Assembly: GCA_016714445.1 (NCBI GenBank)
Contig: JADJNF010000009.1
Span: forward strand, 62,001-126,000
Direction: 5' to 3'
Source: Saprospiraceae bacterium
GTDB taxonomy: Bacteria > Bacteroidota > Bacteroidia > Chitinophagales > Saprospiraceae
DNA: 64,000 bases
Shown here: piece after piece, positions 25,259-34,640 of the stretch
How the letters are laid out: every line of letters begins with the position of its first letter
Numbering within the stretch: the stretch's first letter is position 1
Notes under the pieces: model-generated
What the model was told of the DNA's origin: nothing
Seen by the model: the letters and a program-made list of their open reading frames with translations, nothing else
Database searches by the model: none
Position numbers and translations under genes: made by a program

Positions 25259-27136
25259 ATGGAACGAAATCAGATAATAGGCATAGTATTGATCATGGCT
25301 ACTTTTATGTTGTGGACTATAACATCTTCACCATCAAAAGAAGAAAAAGAAAAAGCCAAAAGAATACAGGACTCCATCGCATTGGTTGAGCAAACACCAG
25401 TCAAATCATTGGAAGCGACAACTGATCAAGCTGGCAATCCATCCATGACGAGTGCAACGAATGATACCCTTTCTTCAGAGGCAAACACTTTAAAATATGG
25501 TGCGTTTGCTCCTTCAGCTACTGGTGATTCGAAAGAAGAAATACTTGAAAATGAGTTTATCAGAATTACATTTACCAATAAAGGTGGAAAAATAAAAGAA
25601 GCATTACTAAAAAAACACTACAAAACAGTGACTGACAGTAGTGGAAAAGATGGAAAGGAATTGGTAAAAATGCTTAATAGTCCTATGAATAAATTTGACT
25701 ATTTATTGCCTGTTCCTGCATCTGTGACAAAGACGGTCAATACAGGTGATTTATACTTTTCAGCAGAAAAAAATGGTAATACTATCTCTTTTAAAGCCAA
25801 TACAGTCAATGGTGGTTACTTTGAACAAAAGTATGAATTATCACCGACTGACTACACGCTTGGGTACACCATAAAAACGAAGGATCTGGGTAGCGTCCTT
25901 GCCTCCGGAACAAATTCAATTCCATTACAGTGGGAGAACCATTTGGGTAAATATGAAAAAGGGATTCAGTTTGAACAAAATTACTCCACTGTCTACTTCA
26001 AAGAAAAAGAAGAATCCACTGATTATTGTAGTTGTGTTTCTGATGATACCAAAGACCTTAAAGATAAAAACCTGGAGTGGGTTTCGCACGTTAATCAATT
26101 TTTTAATACGTCGCTGATAGGAAAAACAACTCCGTTTAAGAGTGGAATTATGACCACCAAAATGACGGATATAAAAGCGACTGACTATGTTAAAACCGTT
26201 ACTTCTGATATAGCTGTCCCTATAGCAGATCTCAATAATGGGGCATATGAAATGGCGTTGTATATCGGCCCAAATGAATTTAAACGATTGAAATCATTTG
26301 GCAATAATCTGGAAGAAATTATACCTTTTGGTTCAAGTATTTTCGGTACCATTAATAGATGGGCGATCAGACCGTTTTTTGATTTCTTGTCCAATTATAT
26401 CGGCAGCAAAGGAATAGTGATTATTTTACTGATATTTCTGATAAAGATGATGCTTTATCCTTTGATGTACAAAATGTTATACTCCCAGGCAAAAATGGGT
26501 GCCTTGAAACCGGAATTGGCCCACCTGAAGGAGAAGTTTAAAGATGATACCCAAAAACAACAAATGGAAACCATGAAAATATACCGGGAATACGGAGTAA
26601 GTCCGCTCGGTGGTTGTCTTCCGATGTTGCTTCAAATGCCTATCTGGTATGCATTATTCAGATTTTTTCCTGCATCCATTACTTTCAGACAGGAACCATT
26701 CCTCTGGGCCGCAGACTTATCATCTTATGATGTCCTGTTTAATCTTGGATTTGAGATTCCTTTTTTTGGGGCTCATGTGAGTTTGTTTACTTTGCTTTGG
26801 GCAGTCTCTACAATAGTATATACTTATTACAATATGCAAAATATGGACCTTTCAGCCAATCCTGCCATGAAATACGTCCAATATCTAATGCCGGTAATGT
26901 TCCTTGCTTTTTTCAATAATTATGCTTCAGGTCTTACCTGCTACATGTTTTTCAGTAACCTGATCAATATACTTCAAACGGTGATCACTAAAAACTATAT
27001 TTTTGATGAAACCAAAATCAGGGCGGAGCTCATGAAGGAAAAAGCCAAACCCAAGAAAAAAAGTGGATTTGCATCGAGGCTTGAAGAAGCCATGAAACAA
27101 CAACAAGCGGTACAAGAACAGAAAAAAAAGAAGTAA
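25259..27136 (+). CDS. yidC: membrane protein insertase YidC
   Basis: YidC inserts and folds inner-membrane proteins, alone or with SecYEG. The sequence has the N-terminal membrane anchor (IIGIVLIMATFMLWTI), a periplasmic beta-supersandwich domain (about residues 85-350) and the conserved YidC/Oxa1 core from about 375 with GSKGIVIILLIFLIKMMLYP, then PLGGCLPMLLQMPIWYALFR and the later membrane helices ending near NLINILQTVITK. The basic tail (KPKKKSGF...QQQAVQEQKKKK) is the usual ribosome-binding extension. At 625 residues it has the normal length for Bacteroidota. It is followed after 24 bases by gpsA, so the two are likely cotranscribed. Confidence 0.96.
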   Translation: MERNQIIGIVLIMATFMLWTITSSPSKEEKEKAKRIQDSIALVEQTPVKSLEATTDQAGNPSMTSATNDTLSSEANTLKYGAFAPSATGDSKEEILENEFIRITFTNKGGKIKEALLKKHYKTVTDSSGKDGKELVKMLNSPMNKFDYLLPVPASVTKTVNTGDLYFSAEKNGNTISFKANTVNGGYFEQKYELSPTDYTLGYTIKTKDLGSVLASGTNSIPLQWENHLGKYEKGIQFEQNYSTVYFKEKEESTDYCSCVSDDTKDLKDKNLEWVSHVNQFFNTSLIGKTTPFKSGIMTTKMTDIKATDYVKTVTSDIAVPIADLNNGAYEMALYIGPNEFKRLKSFGNNLEEIIPFGSSIFGTINRWAIRPFFDFLSNYIGSKGIVIILLIFLIKMMLYPLMYKMLYSQAKMGALKPELAHLKEKFKDDTQKQQMETMKIYREYGVSPLGGCLPMLLQMPIWYALFRFFPASITFRQEPFLWAADLSSYDVLFNLGFEIPFFGAHVSLFTLLWAVSTIVYTYYNMQNMDLSANPAMKYVQYLMPVMFLAFFNNYASGLTCYMFFSNLINILQTVITKNYIFDETKIRAELMKEKAKPKKKSGFASRLEEAMKQQQAVQEQKKKK

Positions 27137-27160
27137 CTTCCAATACCATAATCCCGAAAA

Positions 27161-28192
27161 ATGAAAACAGTCGGTATCATTGGTGCCGGAAGTTTTGGCA
27201 TCACACTTGTTAAGATCCTTTCCAGAAATGTAAATGTCATCATTTATAGCAGGAATGAGTCTGTGGTAAAAGACATAAATGAAAAGCATATACATATGGG
27301 CAACGAACTTCGCCTGAATGTAAAAGCAACCACAGATATAAAAGAGATTACAAAGGGATGTGAGTTACTTTTTGCAGTGGTTCCATCCTCAAATTTCAGA
27401 CAGATGATGAAAGACTTCTGCCCGTTTCTTAAACCATCACACATCATGATTCAATGTACCAAGGGACTGGATGTAAGTAGAATATGTGAAGAAGACTGGC
27501 TCAATCTCAATTTTAAAAGAGATGACGTATGTACCATGACAGAAGTCATCAGACAGGAAAGCAATGTGATCCGGGTCGGTTGTTTGTCAGGACCAAATCT
27601 TGCCAAAGAAATTCTTTCAGGACAACCTGCAGCTACAGTGATTGCTTCAGAATTTGATGAAGTCATTAAGCTGGGACAAACTGTCTTGAGCAGTAAAAAG
27701 TTTTTTGCTTTTGGTTCGCATGATCTTAAGGCTGCAGAAATAGCAGGAGCATTTAAAAATATTATAGCTGTAGCTTCAGGTATACTGGCTGGCATGGGTA
27801 TGGGCAAAAATATGCAGTCATTGCTGATCACTAGAGGACTCAGAGAGATGATTTCTTTTGGTACATCCATGGGAACAAGCGGGGCAGCGTATCTGGGTGT
27901 GGCAGGCATTGGTGACCTTATTGCCACAGCTACCAGTGAAGACAGCAGAAACTATACCTTCGGTAAAAGATTTGCCAGTGGAGAAGATTTCAACCACATC
28001 ATGGCAACATCCAGTGAAGTGGTAGAAGGAGTACGAACGCTTAAAATTATCAATCAGCTCGCAAAAAACGAAAAACTCAATCTTCCTATCGTACAGGTGC
28101 TGTACAAAGTTGTATATGAAGGTTTTGATATACAGCGAGGTCTTGAGTTTTTGATGAATGATTCTTATGCTGTAGATGTAGATTTTCTTTAA
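27161..28192 (+). CDS. gpsA: glycerol-3-phosphate dehydrogenase [NAD(P)+]
   Basis: The enzyme reduces dihydroxyacetone phosphate to sn-glycerol 3-phosphate for phospholipid synthesis. It has the Rossmann motif GIIGAGSFGITLV at the start, CTKGLD, GCLSGPNLAKEI and the catalytic-helix segment AGAFKNIIAVASGILAGMGM, whose Lys is the family active-site residue. GIGDLIATATSEDSRNYTFG and EVVEGVRTLK complete the C-terminal domain. At 343 residues it is of usual length. It lies 24 bases after yidC, so the two genes pair membrane protein insertion with phospholipid supply. Confidence 0.95.
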   Translation: MKTVGIIGAGSFGITLVKILSRNVNVIIYSRNESVVKDINEKHIHMGNELRLNVKATTDIKEITKGCELLFAVVPSSNFRQMMKDFCPFLKPSHIMIQCTKGLDVSRICEEDWLNLNFKRDDVCTMTEVIRQESNVIRVGCLSGPNLAKEILSGQPAATVIASEFDEVIKLGQTVLSSKKFFAFGSHDLKAAEIAGAFKNIIAVASGILAGMGMGKNMQSLLITRGLREMISFGTSMGTSGAAYLGVAGIGDLIATATSEDSRNYTFGKRFASGEDFNHIMATSSEVVEGVRTLKIINQLAKNEKLNLPIVQVLYKVVYEGFDIQRGLEFLMNDSYAVDVDFL

Positions 28193-28365
28193 TCTGCCTG
28201 CATTCGTAAGTGCAATATTAAGTCTGGAAGTTTAAATTGATCATGATTTGTGGCAATAGAAAATTAATTGGTTTGCGATAATTTAATTTCTCCATGCACT
28301 GTTCTAACTTTGATACGTCACCATAAAAAATATTTGCGCTTTTTAGGTAGATAATGTTCCTTCTA

Positions 28366-29091
28366 TTATTGATCCATCCACTTTCTAAAATATTTAGATC
28401 TCTCTTTACTTAGCACGATTTCTTTGTTAATTGCTGGTGTCAATTTCAGAATAATTTTTGAAGAAGGCTGTCTTTCCACATTATGAATGGCTTTCAAATG
28501 AATGATAAACTGTCTGTTGGCTCTGAAATAAAGTTCAGGATCAAGCATATCTTCAATTTCTTTGAGGTTATAAAAGGAAGGAACTTTTCTACCATCGAAT
28601 AGATAAAAGTAAGACAATTTATTATTATGGTAGATGTAAGCAATATCTTCCGCTTTAATATTAATCAATCTGGATCCAAGTTTGGTCTGTATCTGCCTTT
28701 TATATTTATTTACTCCATTAATAGAAGAACCATTCAGGATGGTTTTTACTTTCTCAAAAGCAGTTAATAAGTGCTCCTTTAGGATGGGTTTTAATAAATA
28801 ATCAGTTACATTATTTCTATATGCATGATATGCGTATTCCGTTAATCGGGTGGTTATAATTACCTTACTTTTGAAATCGGGAGTATCAAATAATTCAAAA
28901 CTATTCCCATCTTCAAACTCAATATCCATAAATATGATATCCGGCCGTGAGATATTACTTAAAAGAAAAGATTTACATTCGTTCAACGATGTAAACACTT
29001 CATTTACAGTAATTTTATGATTAAAATGACTAAGTAAGTATGTCAAATGATCAGTATCTGTCTTATTGTTATCTATAACTATAGCTGTCAT
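28366..29091 (-). CDS. LytTR-family response regulator
   Basis: The N-terminal receiver domain (about residues 1-120) has TAIVIDNN for the acidic pocket (one Asp is replaced by Asn), the phosphoacceptor in IIFMDIEFEDG, and KP in DYLLKPI. The C-terminal LytTR DNA-binding domain (about 135-240) shows RLINIKAEDIAYIYHNN, VPSFYNLKEIEDMLD and FRANRQFIIHLKAI. No histidine kinase gene is adjacent, so it would need a distant LytS-type partner. It lies downstream of the DUF3570 gene on the same strand but with a separate upstream gap, so its targets are unclear. Confidence 0.88.
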   Translation of the reverse strand: MTAIVIDNNKTDTDHLTYLLSHFNHKITVNEVFTSLNECKSFLLSNISRPDIIFMDIEFEDGNSFELFDTPDFKSKVIITTRLTEYAYHAYRNNVTDYLLKPILKEHLLTAFEKVKTILNGSSINGVNKYKRQIQTKLGSRLINIKAEDIAYIYHNNKLSYFYLFDGRKVPSFYNLKEIEDMLDPELYFRANRQFIIHLKAIHNVERQPSSKIILKLTPAINKEIVLSKERSKYFRKWMDQ

Positions 29092-29155
29092 AAATCATTA
29101 TGTGTTTTGTTTGTTTGGTTATATTTTAAAGTGCTGAATTGGTATTTATTCAGAG

Positions 29156-30367
29156 TCAAAACCCTTTAAACTGTATGTGAAATGTCAAAATTCCAGCCGA
29201 TAATCCGTCACTTCTGTTGTATAAAGCTCCTCTGAGTTCCATTTGACTGATGGCAAATAAATTTGCTACAATTTTGATTGGAATATACCTCACTCCTACC
29301 CCAAAAAACTGACTATCAAAACCAGATAAATCATAGTCACTGGAAAAATACTCAGCACCCGGTTTATTTTCCTGATAAGGCGCGAAATAATCAATTTTGG
29401 TCTGGTGGTAATATCTGTAAAATGGGCTCACAGAAAAAAATGGTGATATTTTATAGGGCAACTCTATATGGGCTGTATGTGAGGTCATACCCCAATCATC
29501 CTGATAATACCTATAAAATGACCGGATAATGAACTTTCCACCGATAAAATAATTTGCTCGCAATCCAATAGGTATTTTAAATCTTGTCCCAGGCAATGTC
29601 TCCCTTAGTAATGACCCATCATTCATATACACTCGATGAAATGGGGTACTCAACAAGCCACTCTGGTAAGCCAGATCCAAAGTCAGTGCTATTTGAAATC
29701 GTTTAGACATCACTTGGGAAAGTGTCATAGATAGATCATAAGAATTTCTGGCCGCATTGCCTATTTCTCCCTTCTTTTGCTGCCTGGAAGGTAGATTTGC
29801 TCTGAATTCTGTGGGGACAATTTGGCTATAGGTATCCAAAAACACATTTGTCTTGGCGCTGAATTCAGTATTTTGACTTTTGGATTTTTTACTAAAGTTG
29901 GCTCCTCCACCAATGGATGTATAATCGTACTCTTTTGAAAAAGCGATATTTCCACCTAAGATAAGACCTGTTTTTTCATTTTCAACACTATAATTTAAAG
30001 ATGGATATACCCTGACATCAGATGATGAAGCGGAAGAAACTTTAGTGTCTATCTTATCGGAGGATGCTGATGTATAATAATCTACACCAAACTCAGCCCC
30101 ATAGGTATATTTTTTACCACGACCATCATATCTGGTAAGTTTCAGATCGATGACATTTGCAAAATCCGAGAGCTTTTCAGTCCCTATACCACCTGTAATT
30201 GCAGAATGATTGCCTTCCTGATGGTAATATGAAGACAAGATATTAGCTTCTTCAAAACTCAATGCCTTTTTCTTATATATTTTGGTACTGTCTATGACAA
30301 AACTCTGGGCGTAAATCTGTACCAATGATAGGATTAAGCCAAAGAAACTTAAATTTATTTTTAACAT
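29156..30367 (-). CDS. DUF3570 outer-membrane beta-barrel protein
   Basis: It has a signal peptide (INLSFFGLILSLVQIYAQS) and a 380-residue body of alternating strands with aromatic girdles (e.g. YTYGAEFGVDYYTSASSD, VYPSLNYSVENEKTGLILGG, FFSVSPFYRYYHQTKIDYFA), ending in ILTFHIQFKGF, as expected of a porin-like barrel. DUF3570 genes are regularly found with DUF4266 and ApbE genes, and this locus has that order. It is separated from DUF4266 by 84 bases on the same strand. Its role is unknown; in this context it may be part of an envelope redox module. Confidence 0.85.
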   Translation of the reverse strand: MLKINLSFFGLILSLVQIYAQSFVIDSTKIYKKKALSFEEANILSSYYHQEGNHSAITGGIGTEKLSDFANVIDLKLTRYDGRGKKYTYGAEFGVDYYTSASSDKIDTKVSSASSSDVRVYPSLNYSVENEKTGLILGGNIAFSKEYDYTSIGGGANFSKKSKSQNTEFSAKTNVFLDTYSQIVPTEFRANLPSRQQKKGEIGNAARNSYDLSMTLSQVMSKRFQIALTLDLAYQSGLLSTPFHRVYMNDGSLLRETLPGTRFKIPIGLRANYFIGGKFIIRSFYRYYQDDWGMTSHTAHIELPYKISPFFSVSPFYRYYHQTKIDYFAPYQENKPGAEYFSSDYDLSGFDSQFFGVGVRYIPIKIVANLFAISQMELRGALYNRSDGLSAGILTFHIQFKGF

Positions 30368-30451
30368 CTTTTTACTTTTTGTTATTGATTAAGAGTATTT
30401 TTAAAATTTCATCTATGCCTGGAAGTGGCAACACTAAAAGTTAAACATACC

Positions 30452-30685
30452 CTAATTACAACCACATCCGCCTCCACTCTTTCCTCCAGTAGCGCCTGAT
30501 GAACCTTCCCTGTACAACTGAAAATTGATCTCTAGTTTCTCCAGTTTCCTTAATGCCAATGTCATCTCTCCGTCATTGAGATATGCTTTTTCTGATGACT
30601 TTACAGTACTGCATGAAGAAAATAATATGATACAGAAAACCACCACGATTGAAACTAAAAATTTTCCATTTTTTAACGTAATCAT
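30452..30685 (-). CDS. DUF4266 small lipoprotein
   Basis: A 77-residue protein with a lipobox (IILFSSCSTV), a short helix (LNDGEMTLALRKLEKLEI), the REGSSG turn and a terminal GGKSGGGCGCN. That Gly-Cys tail is the hallmark of DUF4266, whose members neighbour ApbE and DUF3570 genes. The ATG abuts the ApbE stop (TAA then ATG), so translation is probably coupled. The C-terminal cysteines could bind metal or flavin-linked partners; this is inference. Confidence 0.88.
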   Translation of the reverse strand: MITLKNGKFLVSIVVVFCIILFSSCSTVKSSEKAYLNDGEMTLALRKLEKLEINFQLYREGSSGATGGKSGGGCGCN

Positions 30686-31633
30686 TTATTTGAGTTTAAT
30701 ATTTTTTGAATAATAAATTTTATCATTTTCATCAATGATGATTGCTTCCACAGCATAAAGTTGGTTGATCATATGCAATCCTGCATCTTTTCCCATGACG
30801 ATAACAGGTGTAGTAAGTGCATCAGCCAATTCGGCATTTCCACAAATAATGGTCACAGATTTTAAACCTTGAGAAGGCATGCCGGAAACCGGATCAATCG
30901 TATGCGAATATCTTTTTCCATCAATGATGACATACTTTTCATAATCACCACTGGTTGCCACTGATTTATTGCTGATTTCAAACTGACTGAAAAGGTCTCG
31001 TTTATGGTTAGGGTCTGCAATGCCTATCGTCCATGGTCGTCCGTTGATTTGATTTCCCCAGGCTGTCAAGTCACCTGCCGCATTGACCACACCACTTTCT
31101 GCACCCTTATTGATCATCACCTTTTTGGCCATTTCTGCTGCGTATCCTTTGCCGATCCCACCAAATCCGATCCGCATACCTTGATTTTTGAGGAAAACGG
31201 TTTTATTATTATGATCAATAACTATATTTCTATAATCTACCATTTTCACAGCTTTTTTGGCCAACTTTGCATTGGGTAATTGGGTCATCTTGGTATCAAA
31301 ATTCCAATATTTTTTATCTACCGATCCATATGTGATATCAAATGCCCCTTGTGTCAAGCTGGAAATTCGTTGGCACCGTTCGATGAGATGGAAAACTTCA
31401 TCAGGAACTTGAATAGGCTGTATACCAGCATTTTTATTGATTAAAGCGGTGATGCTATCTTCTGAAAAGGTAGTCAGAAGCGTTTCGATTCTTCTGACTT
31501 CCAGGATAGCATTCTCAACTGCTAGTTTACAAGTTTCCAAGGACTCATGGACAGCCGTTAATTCAAACTGATTGCCCATGAGTTTAAGAGTAGCTGAAAA
31601 TGTTTGTAAACAATTAAGATCAATATTACTCAT
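30686..31633 (-). CDS. apbE: FAD:protein FMN transferase (ApbE family)
   Basis: ApbE attaches FMN to a Thr of target proteins through a phosphoester bond, using FAD. Visible are the LMGNQFELTA opening, FDITYGSVD, GFGGIGKGYAAEMA (FAD-binding loop), VVNAAGDLTAWG, VATSGDYEKY and the metal-site SHTIDPVSGMPSQGL. The ATG at 31633 is preferred; a GTG at 31639 adds two codons. Unlike most ApbE it has no signal peptide or lipobox, which suggests a cytoplasmic form or export by another route. It overlaps the preceding gene by 8 bases and abuts DUF4266. RnfD and RnfG at 48-50 kb carry candidate flavinylation sites but are not in this operon. Confidence 0.9.
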   Translation of the reverse strand: MSNIDLNCLQTFSATLKLMGNQFELTAVHESLETCKLAVENAILEVRRIETLLTTFSEDSITALINKNAGIQPIQVPDEVFHLIERCQRISSLTQGAFDITYGSVDKKYWNFDTKMTQLPNAKLAKKAVKMVDYRNIVIDHNNKTVFLKNQGMRIGFGGIGKGYAAEMAKKVMINKGAESGVVNAAGDLTAWGNQINGRPWTIGIADPNHKRDLFSQFEISNKSVATSGDYEKYVIIDGKRYSHTIDPVSGMPSQGLKSVTIICGNAELADALTTPVIVMGKDAGLHMINQLYAVEAIIIDENDKIYYSKNIKLK

Positions 31634-32126
31634 CGTCACCTTCTAAAACCTTGTTTTCAGGTGCAATATTTTGACTTCCATCATAGCCAACTCTGATCTC
31701 TGTATGTCTGATCTCTCCTCCCGATGTACCAGTCATTTTACCAAAATATATTCCAGTCAATCCAAGCACCAAAATAGCAATTGCAAAATAATTGGCAAAA
31801 GACTTTTGTTTCCAATATGCCCAAAAGCCTATCAAAGATACGATGCCAAGTATGTAATTGATGATGGCTAATGTCTCTGCCTTCTCTTCATGCTCATGGA
31901 TCAGTTGTTTGGTGACGTCCGGCAATGTTTCAGCTATTTCTTCTGCACCTTCACCAGTGTACATCGCAGGAAAGGTGAGTACGGCTCCTAAAATAAATAC
32001 GCCCAATGCCGTCTTTTTGACAACATCAGAACCAATAAAAAAACCAACCATTAAAATCAACATACCAACGATAGGTACGATGATCGGGAAATGATTAAAT
32101 ACTAAATGCAAATGTGCGTCGTTCAT
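31626..32126 (-). CDS. DUF2231-like four-helix membrane protein
   Basis: Hydrophobic helices near residues 8-30, 35-58, 85-105 and 110-130. The opening LHLVFNHFPIIVPIVGML resembles the histidine-containing HPxxVHFP motif of DUF2231 membrane proteins, which are thought to bind haem or metals. A small C-terminal tail with acidic residues (VLEGDDE) follows. It overlaps apbE by 8 bases, so the two are translationally coupled and it belongs to the redox/metal operon. Function is unknown. Confidence 0.6.
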   Translation of the reverse strand: MNDAHLHLVFNHFPIIVPIVGMLILMVGFFIGSDVVKKTALGVFILGAVLTFPAMYTGEGAEEIAETLPDVTKQLIHEHEEKAETLAIINYILGIVSLIGFWAYWKQKSFANYFAIAILVLGLTGIYFGKMTGTSGGEIRHTEIRVGYDGSQNIAPENKVLEGDDE

Positions 32127-32185
32127 GATAAATTAATTTAGAATTATGAATTAATATTAATAAGTATATTTTTTGTATTTAAGGA

Positions 32186-33283
32186 TTATCCTGCTACCTG
32201 TACACCGATCAAACTACCAATGCCATAAGTAATGGCAGCTGCAGCCAAGCCAAAAACAACCTGTCTCATCCCGGAAAACCATATGCTTTTGCCTGTAAAA
32301 AGGGTTATGGCTGCCCCTATGATGAATAAACCAATAGCACTTACTCCCGTGCTTAAAATCACAGCATTAAATCCGGATAAAAAGAAAAAAGGAAAGACCG
32401 GGATAATAGCACCCACCGCAAATAATAAAAATGAAGTAATAGCTGCTTCCATGGCTGAACCTTTTAGTTCTTCACTATTGATCCCTAATTCTTCTTTGAC
32501 CAATATTTCATGCGCCTTGCTTTTATCTTTAATGATTTCAGCAGCCATTTCTCTGGCTTGAGACTCAGGAATTCCTTTTGACATATAAATGAGCGCGATT
32601 TCTTTTTCTTCACCGGCAGGATTCACTTCGAGCTCTTCCATTTCAAGATTCATTTGATTTTCATATAGTTCCTGTGAACTTTTAACTGAAATCCATTCAC
32701 CAAGTGCCATAGAGAGTGCACCTGCAAGCAATCCGGCCATACCAGCCAACAACACTTCGTCATTGCCACTAGTGGCTCCTGCTATACCCATGACCAAACT
32801 AAAATTGGACACTAAACCATCATTACCACCAAGTACAGCTGCACGCAAAGCATTGCCACCTACTGATCGGTGTCGCTTCTCAAATCTGGCCAGATTGGAC
32901 CCTGATACTTTGGTCTGATTGTCCAATAAGTTTTTCAGAATCGTTACATGCGCAGTATCTGAAATTGAAGATGAATCAGGTTTCAATTTTTTTCTGGTAT
33001 TTACGATAGTGTTTGAAAGGCTTTTTTCTGTATCCATCAGTACGCCAAGTATGTAGTCATAGCCCATCACCTTTCCAATGAATTGCAACATTTTTGCTCT
33101 GCCCGAAGGTGCAGGAAAAGGTTCTGAAGGTATATTATGTTTTGCCATAAAAGCCAAGGCATGACTTTTTTCAATGTCACTCATTTGGCGAAATATCTCT
33201 GCTACATTCGGATCTTCTTCATGAGCAGCCAATAAACTATAGAGATAACTGGCATCTATTTCTGTTTGAATATTTGGATTCAT
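32186..33283 (-). CDS. ferritin-like-VIT1/CCC1 iron transporter (MbfA type)
   Basis: Residues 1-130 form a ferritin/rubrerythrin-like four-helix domain with E..Y ligands (NIQTEIDASYLYSLLAAHEE and MSDIEKSHALAFM). Residues 140-365 form a VIT1/CCC1 membrane domain with GGNDGLVSNFSLVMGIAGA and GALSMALGEWISVKSSQELY, followed by hydrophobic helices to the C-terminus. The fusion matches the MbfA-type iron exporter, which oxidises or senses iron in its cytoplasmic ferritin domain and moves Fe/Mn across the inner membrane. It lies between the DUF2231-like gene and the RND efflux genes, on the same strand with a 60-base gap on each side, so it belongs to a metal-homeostasis locus. Confidence 0.9.
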   Translation of the reverse strand: MNPNIQTEIDASYLYSLLAAHEEDPNVAEIFRQMSDIEKSHALAFMAKHNIPSEPFPAPSGRAKMLQFIGKVMGYDYILGVLMDTEKSLSNTIVNTRKKLKPDSSSISDTAHVTILKNLLDNQTKVSGSNLARFEKRHRSVGGNALRAAVLGGNDGLVSNFSLVMGIAGATSGNDEVLLAGMAGLLAGALSMALGEWISVKSSQELYENQMNLEMEELEVNPAGEEKEIALIYMSKGIPESQAREMAAEIIKDKSKAHEILVKEELGINSEELKGSAMEAAITSFLLFAVGAIIPVFPFFFLSGFNAVILSTGVSAIGLFIIGAAITLFTGKSIWFSGMRQVVFGLAAAAITYGIGSLIGVQVAG

Positions 33284-33346
33284 TTTGATTAATTTTTGTT
33301 TATTTATTTTAACATATCGTCAATTTTGCAATATGTACTTTCAAGA

Positions 33347-34489
33347 CTACTCTGCAACATTTTTCATTTTCATGAGCAAAGTATAGGCTCCTTTTGCAAC
33401 AATTTTTTTATTCATTAATATCTGATAATTAATGATTTGTACTTTACCATTTTCTTTTTGCCCCGGCTGGATTTCCACCAATTCAAAACTTTGGTTTCCC
33501 TTATCCACAAAGACATATTCTTTACCTTCAAAGCTAACAATCGCTTCATCAGGGACTGTCCAACTCTCCATGCTTTGTGCTTCTACTTCTGCATTCATAT
33601 ACATTCCAGGCATTATTTCAGATGTTTTATTTTCAAGAGAACAAATGATATTGGTGAAACCATGATCTCCTATACTATTTACTATATAGTCAATCCTTCC
33701 TGACATCTTTTGATCAGCTCGTCCATTGGGAAAGGCAAGTAATTTTTGTCCTGTCTTGAGATATGGCAGATCTTTTTCAAAAGCCTTTAATACAAGCTTT
33801 ACTCCATTATTGTCGATCATCCTGATCATCTCTTCGCCAGCTTGTACATATTTACCGCTATTGACCAATACATCTGTGATGGTGCCTGAAGTGGACGCAG
33901 CAATTATTATTTCCGACGTCATATTGTCAGCTGAAAGCGTCGCCGGGTTGATATGGATGAGTTTTAATTTTTCACCCAGTGATTTCACCAGGATTTGATT
34001 TTGCCTGACTTTTTCTTCAGCCAGTTGCAAGACCTTCTCACTAGCTGCCTGATTTTTGGAGAGTTCTGACTGACGATCATAATCCAATTTGGCAAACGCC
34101 AATGCATTTTTGGCAGAAAGATAATCCTGTTGTAATTGAATGTATTCCTTCTCTTCCAGACGAACCAACGTCTGACCTTTAGTAACTTTCATGCCTGGTA
34201 TCCACTTGATCTGACGAACAAATCCTGCCATGGGGCTGCTCACTGTGATTGTGTTTTCTGGCATTACTTCAAACTTGCCATTCAGTTGGATGACATGTCC
34301 TATGTTCATTTTCTCCGGAAGAGAAAGTTGTATTTGTGCATTTTTTAATTGTGCGTCCGTAAGTTGGACCACAGACTCTATTGCTACAGGACTTGCTGTT
34401 TCTGCGGGAGTTTCTTCCTTTTGTTTACAGCTTCCAGCTAAAAAGATTATTAGTAATGGCAATATTAATAATTTCATTTTATTGTTCAT
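33347..34489 (-). CDS. RND efflux periplasmic adaptor (CzcB-like)
   Basis: It has a lipobox (LIIFLAGSCKQKEE), a biotinyl-lipoyl-like part (MAGFVRQIKWIPGMKVTKGQ), a coiled-coil helical hairpin (about residues 110-165: LQQDYLSAKNALAFAKLDYD), and a beta-barrel domain with IVSFEGKEYVFVDKGNQSFE near the C-terminus. It should bridge the CzcA-like pump and the TolC-like channel in the periplasm. Start at 34489 or, four codons later, at 34477. Gene order on the minus strand is pump, channel, adaptor, typical of Bacteroidota heavy-metal efflux. Confidence 0.9.
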   Translation of the reverse strand: MNNKMKLLILPLLIIFLAGSCKQKEETPAETASPVAIESVVQLTDAQLKNAQIQLSLPEKMNIGHVIQLNGKFEVMPENTITVSSPMAGFVRQIKWIPGMKVTKGQTLVRLEEKEYIQLQQDYLSAKNALAFAKLDYDRQSELSKNQAASEKVLQLAEEKVRQNQILVKSLGEKLKLIHINPATLSADNMTSEIIIAASTSGTITDVLVNSGKYVQAGEEMIRMIDNNGVKLVLKAFEKDLPYLKTGQKLLAFPNGRADQKMSGRIDYIVNSIGDHGFTNIICSLENKTSEIMPGMYMNAEVEAQSMESWTVPDEAIVSFEGKEYVFVDKGNQSFELVEIQPGQKENGKVQIINYQILMNKKIVAKGAYTLLMKMKNVAE

Positions 34490-34640
34490 TTTAAGATTTT
34501 TATTTGTTTACAAAAACATTTAAAAGTTAGACATTTTGATTTTTCGTCCTTCAGATCATTCGTTATTGCGCCTCCCGCAACCCTCATTCCCTAAAGGGAC
34601 GCCCATCGCTATTTATCACTCCTCACTCAAATCATTCGGA

